Assembly: GCA_025454255.1 (NCBI GenBank)
Contig: JALOOU010000016.1
Location: forward strand, 1-41,397
DNA: 41,397 bases
Direction of reading: 5' to 3'
Source of the DNA: Desulfobacterales bacterium
Lineage (GTDB): Bacteria; Desulfobacterota; Desulfobacteria; Desulfobacterales; SpSt-501
Shown here piece by piece: positions 25,072-32,220 of the stretch. How positions within the stretch are numbered: position 1 is the stretch's first letter; each line of letters starts with the position of its first letter. The notes beneath the pieces are model-generated. The model did no database searches, was not told where the DNA came from, and saw only the letters and a program-made list of their open reading frames with translations. A program made the position numbers and the translations under genes.

Positions 25072-25341
25072 CTAATTGACGGCGTCTTTCAGCCCTTTTC
25101 CGGCCACGAATTTGGGCGCCTTGGAGGCGCTGATCTTGATCTCTTCGCCGGTCTGCGGATTGCGTCCGATACGTGCTTTGCGCTTGGTGACCTTGAAGGC
25201 CCCGAATCCCACCAGCGTGACCGTGTCCCCCTTTTTCAGCGCCTTGGTGATCGTGTCTAACATGCAGTCCACGGCGGCCTGGGCTTCCTTTTTGGTGCTG
25301 ACGACATTTGCAACCTCGTTTACCAAATCAGCTTTGTTCAT
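25072..25341 (-). CDS. HU-family DNA-binding protein
   Basis: Nucleoid protein of 89 residues starting MNKADLVNEVANVVSTKKEA. The beta-arm signature GFGAFKVTKRKARIGRNPQTG is intact, with the DNA-intercalating proline in RNPQTG. Length and composition match HU rather than IHF. AAAGGGG precedes the ATG. Probable single-gene unit ending at the strong hairpin 25005-25039. Confidence 0.96.
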   Translation of the reverse strand: MNKADLVNEVANVVSTKKEAQAAVDCMLDTITKALKKGDTVTLVGFGAFKVTKRKARIGRNPQTGEEIKISASKAPKFVAGKGLKDAVN

Positions 25342-25439
25342 CCATGTCCCCTTTCGTTGCATGATGGTAGTGTTGTGATCCTGAACCGAATATGCCGGCC
25401 GCGTCGGCACCGCAGCGCCGGCGGCGGGACCGGCGGGCG

Positions 25440-25652
25440 TCAGATGCTGTCTCGGCAGCTCTGGCAGTATTTGCGCGGGGTGCCCCGGCCGATCCAGTGG
25501 AAGTTCATGATATGCTTCTTGCCGCATTTGGGGCAGATGCATTCGACCTTGCTCTTGTCGTGGTCGATGCCGCTGTCGATCTCCTCCACGGGGTTGTCCC
25601 GGGGCGGTTTGGCGGCCGGGCTTTTTGCTGCGTTGCGTTTGGGTGATGCCAT
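25440..25652 (-). CDS. Small zinc-ribbon protein, function unknown
   Basis: Predicted 70 residues. The first half is a basic, Ala/Pro-rich tail. The second half carries CICPKCGKKHIMNFHW and YCQSC, i.e. two CXXC pairs (plus one extra Cys) about 25 residues apart, a zinc-ribbon layout. GGAG lies 9 bases before the ATG. It sits between HU and DksA genes on the same strand, both nucleic-acid or polymerase-associated, which hints at a transcription-linked role without proving it. Not assigned to a named family. Confidence 0.7.
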   Translation of the reverse strand: MASPKRNAAKSPAAKPPRDNPVEEIDSGIDHDKSKVECICPKCGKKHIMNFHWIGRGTPRKYCQSCRDSI

Positions 25653-25758
25653 ATTTCAAGACTCCGTCTCTGTTCATGATCGTCCGCGCGCCCGCGCCTC
25701 TCCCAAACCGTGGCGCATGGCGGGGTGCGGCAAAAAGGGGATCGACGAGGTGCACCCC

Positions 25759-26121
25759 TCAGGTGCCGGTCAGCTTTTCCATGGTCTCGATCTGGGTTTT
25801 GCACCGGATGCAGTGGCGGGTGACGGGGCGCGCCTTCAGGCGTTCGATCGAAATGTCTTCGCCGCAGGATTCGCAGGTTCCGTAGACCCCTTCCTCGATG
25901 TCCTCGAGCGACTTGCGGATTTTTTTGATCAGCATGCTTTCGCGGTCGCGGATCCGCAGCGTAAAATTGCGCTCCGAATCAAACACGGCGCGATCCAAAG
26001 GGTCCGGAAGCGCTTCATCGGCTTCTCTCAACCCGGTCATGGTGCTGTCGGCGTGGCTGAGCAGTTCCTCCAGCCAGCGGGAGAGGAGCTTTTTGAAGTA
26101 CTTGAGGTCTTTTTCTTTCAT
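25759..26121 (-). CDS. dksA: DksA/TraR-family C4 zinc-finger regulator
   Basis: RNA-polymerase secondary-channel protein of 120 residues. Start chosen at MKEKDLKYFKKLL, with GAGGTGGGAT upstream. The N-terminal coiled coil bears the acidic segment ADEALPDPLDRAVFDSE, containing the DXXDXA-like tip. The C4 finger is CESCGEDISIERLKARP followed by HCIRC. In other bacteria DksA with ppGpp retunes rRNA and amino-acid promoters. The tip reads DPLDRA, in keeping with an active DksA. Confidence 0.92.
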   Translation of the reverse strand: MKEKDLKYFKKLLSRWLEELLSHADSTMTGLREADEALPDPLDRAVFDSERNFTLRIRDRESMLIKKIRKSLEDIEEGVYGTCESCGEDISIERLKARPVTRHCIRCKTQIETMEKLTGT

Positions 26122-26453
26122 GTTGGCATCCCACCTCGTATTCGGCACCGGGCATCTCTACCAGATCGAATCAACAGCGTCAATGGCCTTGGCCGCATGA
26201 CCACTTATTCCTGATGCCCTCATTTTTTTCAAGACTTTTTTGCAGCGCATCCCAAGTTGACAGAATGGCCGGTTTTGCCTATAATTTTCATATTTCCTGA
26301 ATCTGGGCCACCTCTTCTTCTTCCTCAGCCAGACGCTTCGTTTTTGACGCGGCAGCGCCCCCCGCCGGGCGGTGCCGATGCGGACCTTGATCGAGCCTGT
26401 ATCCGGAGCCGCCGGGCGCTTTCCCCCGGACGGGTCGAGAGGGCACACCTGCC
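26122..26453 (+). other. Intergenic region and long leader upstream of pilZ-domain gene
   Basis: Between the divergent dksA and PilZ genes. It holds a perfect sigma-70 promoter (26257-26285, separate entry) and, after it, a leader of about 160 bases rich in GC stems, e.g. GCCGCCGGGCG against CCCCCGGACGGG around 26405-26440. No small ORF with a ribosome site was found in the leader. Confidence 0.5.
26257..26285 (+). promoter_or_regulatory. Perfect consensus sigma-70 promoter
   Basis: TTGACA (26257-26262), exactly 17 bases, then TATAAT (26280-26285): both hexamers and the spacer match consensus. Predicted start near 26292. It points to the PilZ gene, whose ATG lies about 160 bases downstream. 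Such a strong match is unusual in this GC-rich window. Confidence 0.8.
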
Positions 26454-26780
26454 ATGGGCGAGGAATCCGACAAGCGCAGCGAAGGCCGAAACGCCTGCGA
26501 CGCCGACATCGAGTGGGCCTATTTCAACAAATCGGAGGTCCATGCCGCGCGCCTGCTCAACGTCAGCCAGAGCGGCGGCTACTTCGAGTGCAGCCACCCG
26601 ATCATCCCGGGGGCCACCCTTTTGATTCGGCTCCACGGCGGCATCTGCGGCCGCCCGACCGAAGCCCCGGCCGCCCCGCTGCGCACGGCGGCCCTTGGCG
26701 AGGTGAAGTGGTGCCGCGAGCTGGCCGACCGCCGATCGACCCTTTACGGCATCGGCATCCGCTACCACCTGCCGGTCTGA
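26454..26780 (+). CDS. PilZ-domain protein, probable c-di-GMP receptor
   Basis: Stand-alone PilZ domain of 108 residues. Both ligand motifs are visible: RXXXR as RSEGR at 8-12 and the (D/N)XSXXG-type NVSQSGG at about 37-43. With both intact it should bind cyclic di-GMP and act as a small adaptor on motility, secretion or exopolysaccharide machinery. No diguanylate cyclase or flagellar gene is nearby. A GAGAGGG element precedes the ATG. Confidence 0.82.
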   Translation: MGEESDKRSEGRNACDADIEWAYFNKSEVHAARLLNVSQSGGYFECSHPIIPGATLLIRLHGGICGRPTEAPAAPLRTAALGEVKWCRELADRRSTLYGIGIRYHLPV

Positions 26781-26979
26781 ACGTCGCACGGCTGCGGGCG
26801 GCCGGAAATTCAACTCTTTTCTTCCCCTGAGCGGTGTGCTACATTCCTATGACCTGCTGCGGCAACGCCGATGACGGCAGCGGCCCGGATCCGACCCCGG
26901 CTGCAGCCTCCGGGGTTGCCGCATTGCATTATGGGTCCGGGACGACCGGATCGACTCCCCCTGACGAGGCATCGCCACC

Positions 26980-27834
26980 ATGAAACCCAGCACGATAGGC
27001 AACGTCATCTGGAACCTGACGCTGATAGCCGCCGGCAGTGCGCTCTGCGCCGTGGCCATCAACGGAATCCTCATTCCGCGCCAGTTCCTGGCGGGCGGCA
27101 TCGGGGGAATGGCCATCTTCATTCACTACATGGCCCCGGCGCTGCCGGTGGGGGTGCTCTATTTTGTATTGAACATCCCTTTGTTCGTGCTGGGCTGGCT
27201 CTACGTGGGCCGGCGGTTTTTTCTCTACAGCCTGGTGGGCATGACCATCTTTTCGCTCGCGGTGCTGGTGCCTTTGCCCACGCTTCCGATTCAGGAGCCC
27301 ATGCTCAACGCGCTGGCCGCCGGCATCATCTCCGGTATCGGCAGCGGCATCATTCTGAAGTCGGTCGGGTCGGCGGGAGGGCTGGACATCCTTTCGGTCA
27401 TCCTGCTCAAGAAGGCATCCATCCGGGTCGGCACCACCGTGATGGGCTTCAACCTCCTGCTGCTGGCGGCGGGATTGTTCCAGTTCAGCGTGGAGATCAT
27501 CCTCTACACCCTGGTCTACATGTTCGTCACCTCCCAGCTGATCAACTTGGTGGTCACGGGGTTGAACCAGCGCAAAATGGTAATGGTGGTGTCCCGCAAG
27601 GCGGAGGAGATCGCCCAGGAGATCATGCAGCAGCTGCAGCGAGGGGTGACCATCGTCAACGGGGAGGGCGGCTTCACGGGCCAGAAGCTGCGCGTGCTCT
27701 ACTCGGTCATCACCTTCCAGGAGCTTTCACGCTTCAAGGAGATGATCCGCAGCCACGACCCCGCGGCGTTCATGGTGGTGACGGAAACCCTCGAGGTGAT
27801 GGGCAAGGGCATCGGCAACCAGCCCCACTGGTGA
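26980..27834 (+). CDS. YitT-family membrane protein (DUF161/DUF2179)
   Basis: Predicted 284 residues. Five or six membrane helices cover residues 10-185 (e.g. LTLIAAGSALCAVAINGILI, LPVGVLYFVLNIPLFVLGWL). The conserved signature GSGIILKSVGSAGGLDILSV follows. The C-terminal soluble DUF2179 domain (MVMVVSRKAEEIAQEIMQQL to the end) resembles a ligand-binding regulatory domain. YitT proteins are probably transporters, but no substrate is established. GAGG lies before the ATG. Confidence 0.92.
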   Translation: MKPSTIGNVIWNLTLIAAGSALCAVAINGILIPRQFLAGGIGGMAIFIHYMAPALPVGVLYFVLNIPLFVLGWLYVGRRFFLYSLVGMTIFSLAVLVPLPTLPIQEPMLNALAAGIISGIGSGIILKSVGSAGGLDILSVILLKKASIRVGTTVMGFNLLLLAAGLFQFSVEIILYTLVYMFVTSQLINLVVTGLNQRKMVMVVSRKAEEIAQEIMQQLQRGVTIVNGEGGFTGQKLRVLYSVITFQELSRFKEMIRSHDPAAFMVVTETLEVMGKGIGNQPHW

Positions 27835-27915
27835 GGCCCTCGGGGGACGTCACCAGCCGGTTCACCTCATAGAGGCCTTTCCACTCTTTTCTCGGACCCT
27901 TGCCAGTCGACGGCG

Positions 27916-30177
27916 TCAGCCGGCGTCTGACAGCATCTTGACGTAGGTGACCTTGCTGTCGCCGGGGGCGTAGAAGTCCTCCAGCACGGAGGCCACGCGA
28001 AAGCCCATGCGCTCGTAGAATATCCGCGTGCTTTCGTAAAGGGGGCGCCCCGAGGTTTCCGCGTATACCATCGCCCCCCCGGCCCTACGGATCAAGCGCT
28101 CGGTCTCAACCAGGATCAGCCGTCCGATCCCCTTGCCCTGGCTTGCGGGCGCCACCACGATCCAATACAGATCGAAGGCGGCTGCCGTCATGGGAATGGG
28201 GCCATAGCAGGCGTAGCCCAGCGTTTGCCCGTTGGCGTCCAAGAAGACAAAATGATACCCGCTGGCGGCCCCTTTGCTGATCCGCTCCGCCACCAACTCC
28301 TCTGCGATGTCGATCTCGGGCCGGCTGAAGAAGCCCGTCGCCTCCACCAGCCGGCGCACCCGTCGGGTGTCCTGGGGCTCCACGTGATGGCGCAGCCGAT
28401 GGGCCGAAGGGGTCGGCCGCGCCGGGCGCCGCTGCGGGGGGGCCGCGCAGTGGGCGGCCGCGAGGCCTTCGAAGAAGGTGCGGGCATGGACCCCCAATGT
28501 GCGCGTGCGGTATCCCCCCTCCTGCACCACCAGCACGGGGATGCCGAGCTCCCCGATCATGCGGCCGTTCAGGTTGAAGTCCTGGCGCGTCAAGGACCAC
28601 GTGCCGGTGGGGTCCCCCTTGGCGGTGTCCAGGCCGAGCGCCACCACCAGAAAATCCGGGTCGAACTCGTCGATGCGCCGCAGGGCGGTGGCCAGGGCCT
28701 TGCGGTAGCGCTCGCCGTCGACCGCTTCCGGCAGGGGCAGGTTCAGGTTGAAACCGGCGCCTTCGCCCGTGCCGATTTCATCCCGGAAACCGGAAAAATA
28801 CGGATAGGCGAAGGAGGGGTCGCCGTGAAGGGAGATGGTCAGCACGTCGGGCCGATCGTAGAAGATGTCCTGCTGGCCGTTGCCGTGGTGGTAGTCGATG
28901 TCCAGAATGGCGACCCGCCCGCTGCGTCGAAGGAAATGAGCGGCGACGGCGGCGTTGTTGAAGTAGCAGAAACCGCCGAAGGCCCGACGCTCGGCATGGT
29001 GCCCCGGCGGCCGCACCAGGGCGTAGGCCATGCGCCGGCCTGAGAGAAGCTCCTGCGCGGCGGTCAGGGTGCAGTTGACGGCCCCCCGTGCAGCGGCATA
29101 GGCGTTGCGGGTGATGGGGGTGAAGGTGTCGATGCAGAAATAGCCGGCGAGCAGGGAGCGTTCCTTGGGCGGGCGGGCCTTGTTGCGCAGCGGGAAGACA
29201 TAGGGGTAGATGGGGTGATCGTCCTGGAGGTCGGCGCAGGAGCGGCGAAAAAAACGGATGAAGTCCACATCGTGGACCCCGGCCAGGATTTTCTCCGGAA
29301 AGGTTGCCGTCGGCAGGATCTCGAACAGCGGGGCCTGCGCGATCAGCGACAGGATGCTGCGCACCCTCACCGGGGCCTCCACATACCCCCGGTCGTGCAC
29401 ATGGTGAATCGCATGCCGATCGTGGAACACCAGTGCGATCTTTTCGCAGGCCTCTGCCGTCACCGCCGCCGTCACCGCGGCCGCTTTTAGATATCGAAAT
29501 TCCCGCAGCCGAACCGGATCCTCCGTGATGGAGCCGACCACCCGCTCCACGTAATCCGCAGGGATGGTCCCGGCGTATTTTCGCTCGAGAATGGTTCGGA
29601 CCACCCCGCGCAGATACTCGCGCCCGGGCCGCGCGGTGCGGTTCAGCCCGTCGCAGACCAGATACGGCATGCAGGTCTGGCCGGGCTTGTAGGCCGTTTC
29701 GTAGGCGGTGCCGACGACCGGCCGGGCGCCGTAGCGTTCGTAGAACCGCAGGCGCGCACGATTCTCTGGCAGAAGGTCCTCCCGCGGGCACAGGGCCGGG
29801 TCGTCCGGCAGGCACTCGAAAAATAGCGCCTTTGCCTCATATGCCGTTGCTTCGTGGCGCACGCGGTCGTAGAGCGCTCCGCCCACCCCGCCGCTGGTCT
29901 TGCCGACCTGGGTGGCGATCCAGTCCAGAAAGCAGAAGCCGATCCGCGGCTCGTGCAGCAGGAAGGCGAACCCCAGCACCCGCCGGCGCCCGTTTTCGGC
30001 CACGAAGAGCGTCGTCTGGAAGCGCTTGAGAAAGGGGTTGCGCAGATGTCGGCCGAGTTGGTCGATTTCCTGCGGCGGGACCGCAGAAAACCGGCTGCGC
30101 ATGATGGCCTTGACCTGCTCGAGCGCGGCCTGGTTTGCCGGCAGCAGGTCGTCATAGATGCGGCGGATGCGGAACAT
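27916..30177 (-). CDS. GNAT - deacetylase (acetylpolyamine amidohydrolase type) - GNAT fusion protein
   Basis: Three-domain cytoplasmic protein of 753 residues. Residues 1-185 form a GNAT-like acetyltransferase with a VGKTSGGVGG acetyl-CoA loop at 91-100. Residues about 240-580 form a class II-type deacetylase: RPPGHHAERRAFGGFCYFNN (389-408) and LDIDYHHGNG (425-434), with zinc ligands D428, H430 and D517 (in GLDTAKGDP), the H393/H394 pair, and VVQEGGY (550-556). All catalytic residues are present. Residues about 595-753 are a second GNAT with the canonical QGKGIG loop at 680-685. The protein could therefore both add and remove acetyl groups. It starts 3 bases after the ATP-grasp gene and ends the kamA operon. 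The nearest deacetylase relatives act on acetylated polyamines and small amines, which fits a beta-lysine substrate. The exact reaction is inferred. Confidence 0.85.
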   Translation of the reverse strand: MFRIRRIYDDLLPANQAALEQVKAIMRSRFSAVPPQEIDQLGRHLRNPFLKRFQTTLFVAENGRRRVLGFAFLLHEPRIGFCFLDWIATQVGKTSGGVGGALYDRVRHEATAYEAKALFFECLPDDPALCPREDLLPENRARLRFYERYGARPVVGTAYETAYKPGQTCMPYLVCDGLNRTARPGREYLRGVVRTILERKYAGTIPADYVERVVGSITEDPVRLREFRYLKAAAVTAAVTAEACEKIALVFHDRHAIHHVHDRGYVEAPVRVRSILSLIAQAPLFEILPTATFPEKILAGVHDVDFIRFFRRSCADLQDDHPIYPYVFPLRNKARPPKERSLLAGYFCIDTFTPITRNAYAAARGAVNCTLTAAQELLSGRRMAYALVRPPGHHAERRAFGGFCYFNNAAVAAHFLRRSGRVAILDIDYHHGNGQQDIFYDRPDVLTISLHGDPSFAYPYFSGFRDEIGTGEGAGFNLNLPLPEAVDGERYRKALATALRRIDEFDPDFLVVALGLDTAKGDPTGTWSLTRQDFNLNGRMIGELGIPVLVVQEGGYRTRTLGVHARTFFEGLAAAHCAAPPQRRPARPTPSAHRLRHHVEPQDTRRVRRLVEATGFFSRPEIDIAEELVAERISKGAASGYHFVFLDANGQTLGYACYGPIPMTAAAFDLYWIVVAPASQGKGIGRLILVETERLIRRAGGAMVYAETSGRPLYESTRIFYERMGFRVASVLEDFYAPGDSKVTYVKMLSDAG

Positions 30178-30180
30178 GAT

Positions 30181-31200
30181 TCATGGGGTCCGGCGGCGGG
30201 CATCGGCGAGAATGCGCTCTACCGCGTGGGCGAAGGGGATGCCGGAGGCCTCCAGGGCGGCGGCGAACCCGGCGTCCGGCGACAGGCACGGGTTGGCGTT
30301 GACCTCCAGGATCCAGGGCCGCCCGCCGGCATCGACCCGGAAGTCGACCCGTGCGTAACCGTTCAGCCCGAATAGGCACCAGCACTGCAGCGCCAGGGTG
30401 CGGAGCTCGGCCAGCAGCCCCGCCGCCTCCGGCGGAAAATCGAACCGGCGCGGGGTGTGGTTGAACTCGAAGGAGCCGGCGTCCCACTTGGCCCGGTAGC
30501 CGACAATCCGGAGCCGGTTTTCGGCGAAGCCCTCGAAAAGGATTTCCGCGGGGGCCAGCACCTGCGGGCCTGCGGGCGAGGCGATCAGGGACAGATTGAA
30601 CTCCCGGCCCTCGATGTAGCGCTCGGCAAAGCAGGCGCCCCCCAGGTGCGCGGCGCGCTGCGGCAATTGGTCGGCGGCGGATTCCGCGCTCTGGCAGAGC
30701 GCCAGGCGATCCTCTTCCAGGCCGATGGATGCATGCTCCCACACCGATTTGACGATCCATGGCCCTTCGGTCGATTCGTCCCGTGCGGTGGCGCCGGGGG
30801 GCGGTGCCGGGCCGCCGCCCGGATAAGGGCCCACCCAGGCCGGCGTCGGCAGGCCCGCCGCTGCCAGACAGTGCTTGGCGAGGATCTTGTGCGAGGAGAG
30901 AAACATGGCCTCCGCGCCGGCGCCGGTGTAGGGCACCGCGAGTGCGTCCAGCAGCGAGGGGACCGCGTGAATCAGGCGCCCCGTGCCGTTTAGGGATTCG
31001 ACGATGTTGAATACCCGGTCGGGCCGCAGCCTCGCCAGCCGGTGTTTGAAATCGCAGAGGTCCAGCGTGCAGGGCAGAAAGGCGGGATCGTGGCCGAGCG
31101 CCTCGAGCGCCGCCCGGATCGCATCGGCCTGGGCCAGCACATCGCGCTCGTCCGGAGCCCCCCCGTCGTCGACGGCGTTGTGGACGATGGCTACCCGCAT
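30181..31200 (-). CDS. ATP-grasp ligase, D-Ala-D-Ala ligase-like (second of pair)
   Basis: Predicted 339 residues; forms an amide bond between a carboxylate and an amine using ATP. The preATP-grasp domain starts MRVAIVHNAVDDGG. The ATP-binding lysine and loop lie in PWIVKSVWEHASIGLEED, the adenine-contact strand in CFAERYIEGREFNLSLIAS, and the Mg-binding Asp/Glu/Asn in ARVDFRVDAGG and WILEVNANPCLSPDAGF. The loop reads HASIGL rather than the EGSSxGV of true D-alanine ligases, so the substrate probably differs. The ATG overlaps the preceding ligase gene by 10 bases, and the fusion gene begins 3 bases after its stop. There is no mur/ddl context, so a peptidoglycan role is unlikely. Confidence 0.88.
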   Translation of the reverse strand: MRVAIVHNAVDDGGAPDERDVLAQADAIRAALEALGHDPAFLPCTLDLCDFKHRLARLRPDRVFNIVESLNGTGRLIHAVPSLLDALAVPYTGAGAEAMFLSSHKILAKHCLAAAGLPTPAWVGPYPGGGPAPPPGATARDESTEGPWIVKSVWEHASIGLEEDRLALCQSAESAADQLPQRAAHLGGACFAERYIEGREFNLSLIASPAGPQVLAPAEILFEGFAENRLRIVGYRAKWDAGSFEFNHTPRRFDFPPEAAGLLAELRTLALQCWCLFGLNGYARVDFRVDAGGRPWILEVNANPCLSPDAGFAAALEASGIPFAHAVERILADARRRTP

Positions 31201-32204
31201 GGGCCGGAAGGCCGTCCGCGCGGGTCGATCCGCTTCTCGGCGGAGGCGAGGATCCGTGCGATCAGCTCATCGAAGCCGATGCCGACCAGGCCGCAGATGA
31301 TGGGCAGATCGGAGTGCTCGGGGTGCAGCCCGGCCAGCGGGTTCACTTCGATGAAATGCGGCCGGCCGCGTCGGTCGCAGCGCAGGTCGAGTCGGCCGGC
31401 GTCCCGGCAGCCGAGAACTCGCCAGGCCTCCAGGGCGATCCGCTCGACCTCGGCCGCCAGCGGGTCGTCGGACGAGCGCACCAGACGGTAGCGCACCAGC
31501 TCCTCGGAGTTTTCCTTGTTGTGGTAGGAGTACACCTGCTGTTCGGCGGCGGCCAGGAGCAATACCTCCATCGTGCCCAGCACCTGTGCCTGTCGGCCGG
31601 TTCCGATCACGGCGGTCGTGAACTCCCGGCCGGGCAGGAACCGCTCCACCAGCACCGGTTGTCGATAGGCGTCGATCAGGGCCCGGCAGGCCTCCGCCAG
31701 GTCCTGACGGCGGCGGACGATGGATTTCGGCGAGACCCCCTTGCCGGTGCCCTCGGCGACGGGTTTGACAAAATAGGGCGGGCCAAAACCGATTTGGGCC
31801 GCCTCCGCGGGGTCTTCCACGACGCCGAAATCGGAGGTCGGGACCCCGGCGTCCCGGATCACCCGCTTGGTCATGCCCTTGTGCAGCGTCAGGCTCATGA
31901 CCAGCGGGTCCGAGAAGGTGTAGGGGATGTCGTAGGCATCGAGGATGGCCGGGACCTGCGCCTCGCGGCCGATTCCGATCATGCCCTCGGCGATGTTGAA
32001 AACCAAATCCCAGCGGCGGCCCGCCGCGAGCCGCTCCACCAGGCTCCAGGCGTTGCCGATCCGCTCGGCCTCGTGGCCCAGGCGGGCGAGCGCGGCGTCG
32101 ATGGCCGCAACGGTCTCCTCGCGGTCGAACTCGGCGGTCTCGTCCTCAGAGTATCCCCGGGCGAGGTACTCGCTGCGCAAATCATAGGTCAGGCCGATCC
32201 GCAT
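31191..32204 (-). CDS. ATP-grasp ligase, D-Ala-D-Ala ligase-like (first of pair)
   Basis: Predicted 337 residues starting MRIGLTYDLRSEYLARGYSE. The preATP-grasp region contains WDLVFNIAEGMIGIGREAQV. ATP-grasp motifs are YFVKPVAEGTGKGVSPKSIV, LVERFLPGREFTTAVIGTG and, for metal binding, GRLDLRCDRRG with FIEVNPLAGLHPEHSDLPI. The loop EGTGKGV is closer to classic D-Ala ligases than that of the second ligase. Two such enzymes in one operon suggest two successive ligations or a heteromeric ligase. It starts 16 bases after kamA and overlaps the next gene by 10 bases. Confidence 0.88.
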   Translation of the reverse strand: MRIGLTYDLRSEYLARGYSEDETAEFDREETVAAIDAALARLGHEAERIGNAWSLVERLAAGRRWDLVFNIAEGMIGIGREAQVPAILDAYDIPYTFSDPLVMSLTLHKGMTKRVIRDAGVPTSDFGVVEDPAEAAQIGFGPPYFVKPVAEGTGKGVSPKSIVRRRQDLAEACRALIDAYRQPVLVERFLPGREFTTAVIGTGRQAQVLGTMEVLLLAAAEQQVYSYHNKENSEELVRYRLVRSSDDPLAAEVERIALEAWRVLGCRDAGRLDLRCDRRGRPHFIEVNPLAGLHPEHSDLPIICGLVGIGFDELIARILASAEKRIDPRGRPSGPCG

Positions 32205-32220
32205 GCAGGCGATCTCCGGT

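Noticed and set aside
27834-27890. Possible GAGGCC/GGCCT terminator after the YitT gene
   Set aside because: Arms are short, far apart and lack a U-tract, so the pairing is not convincing.
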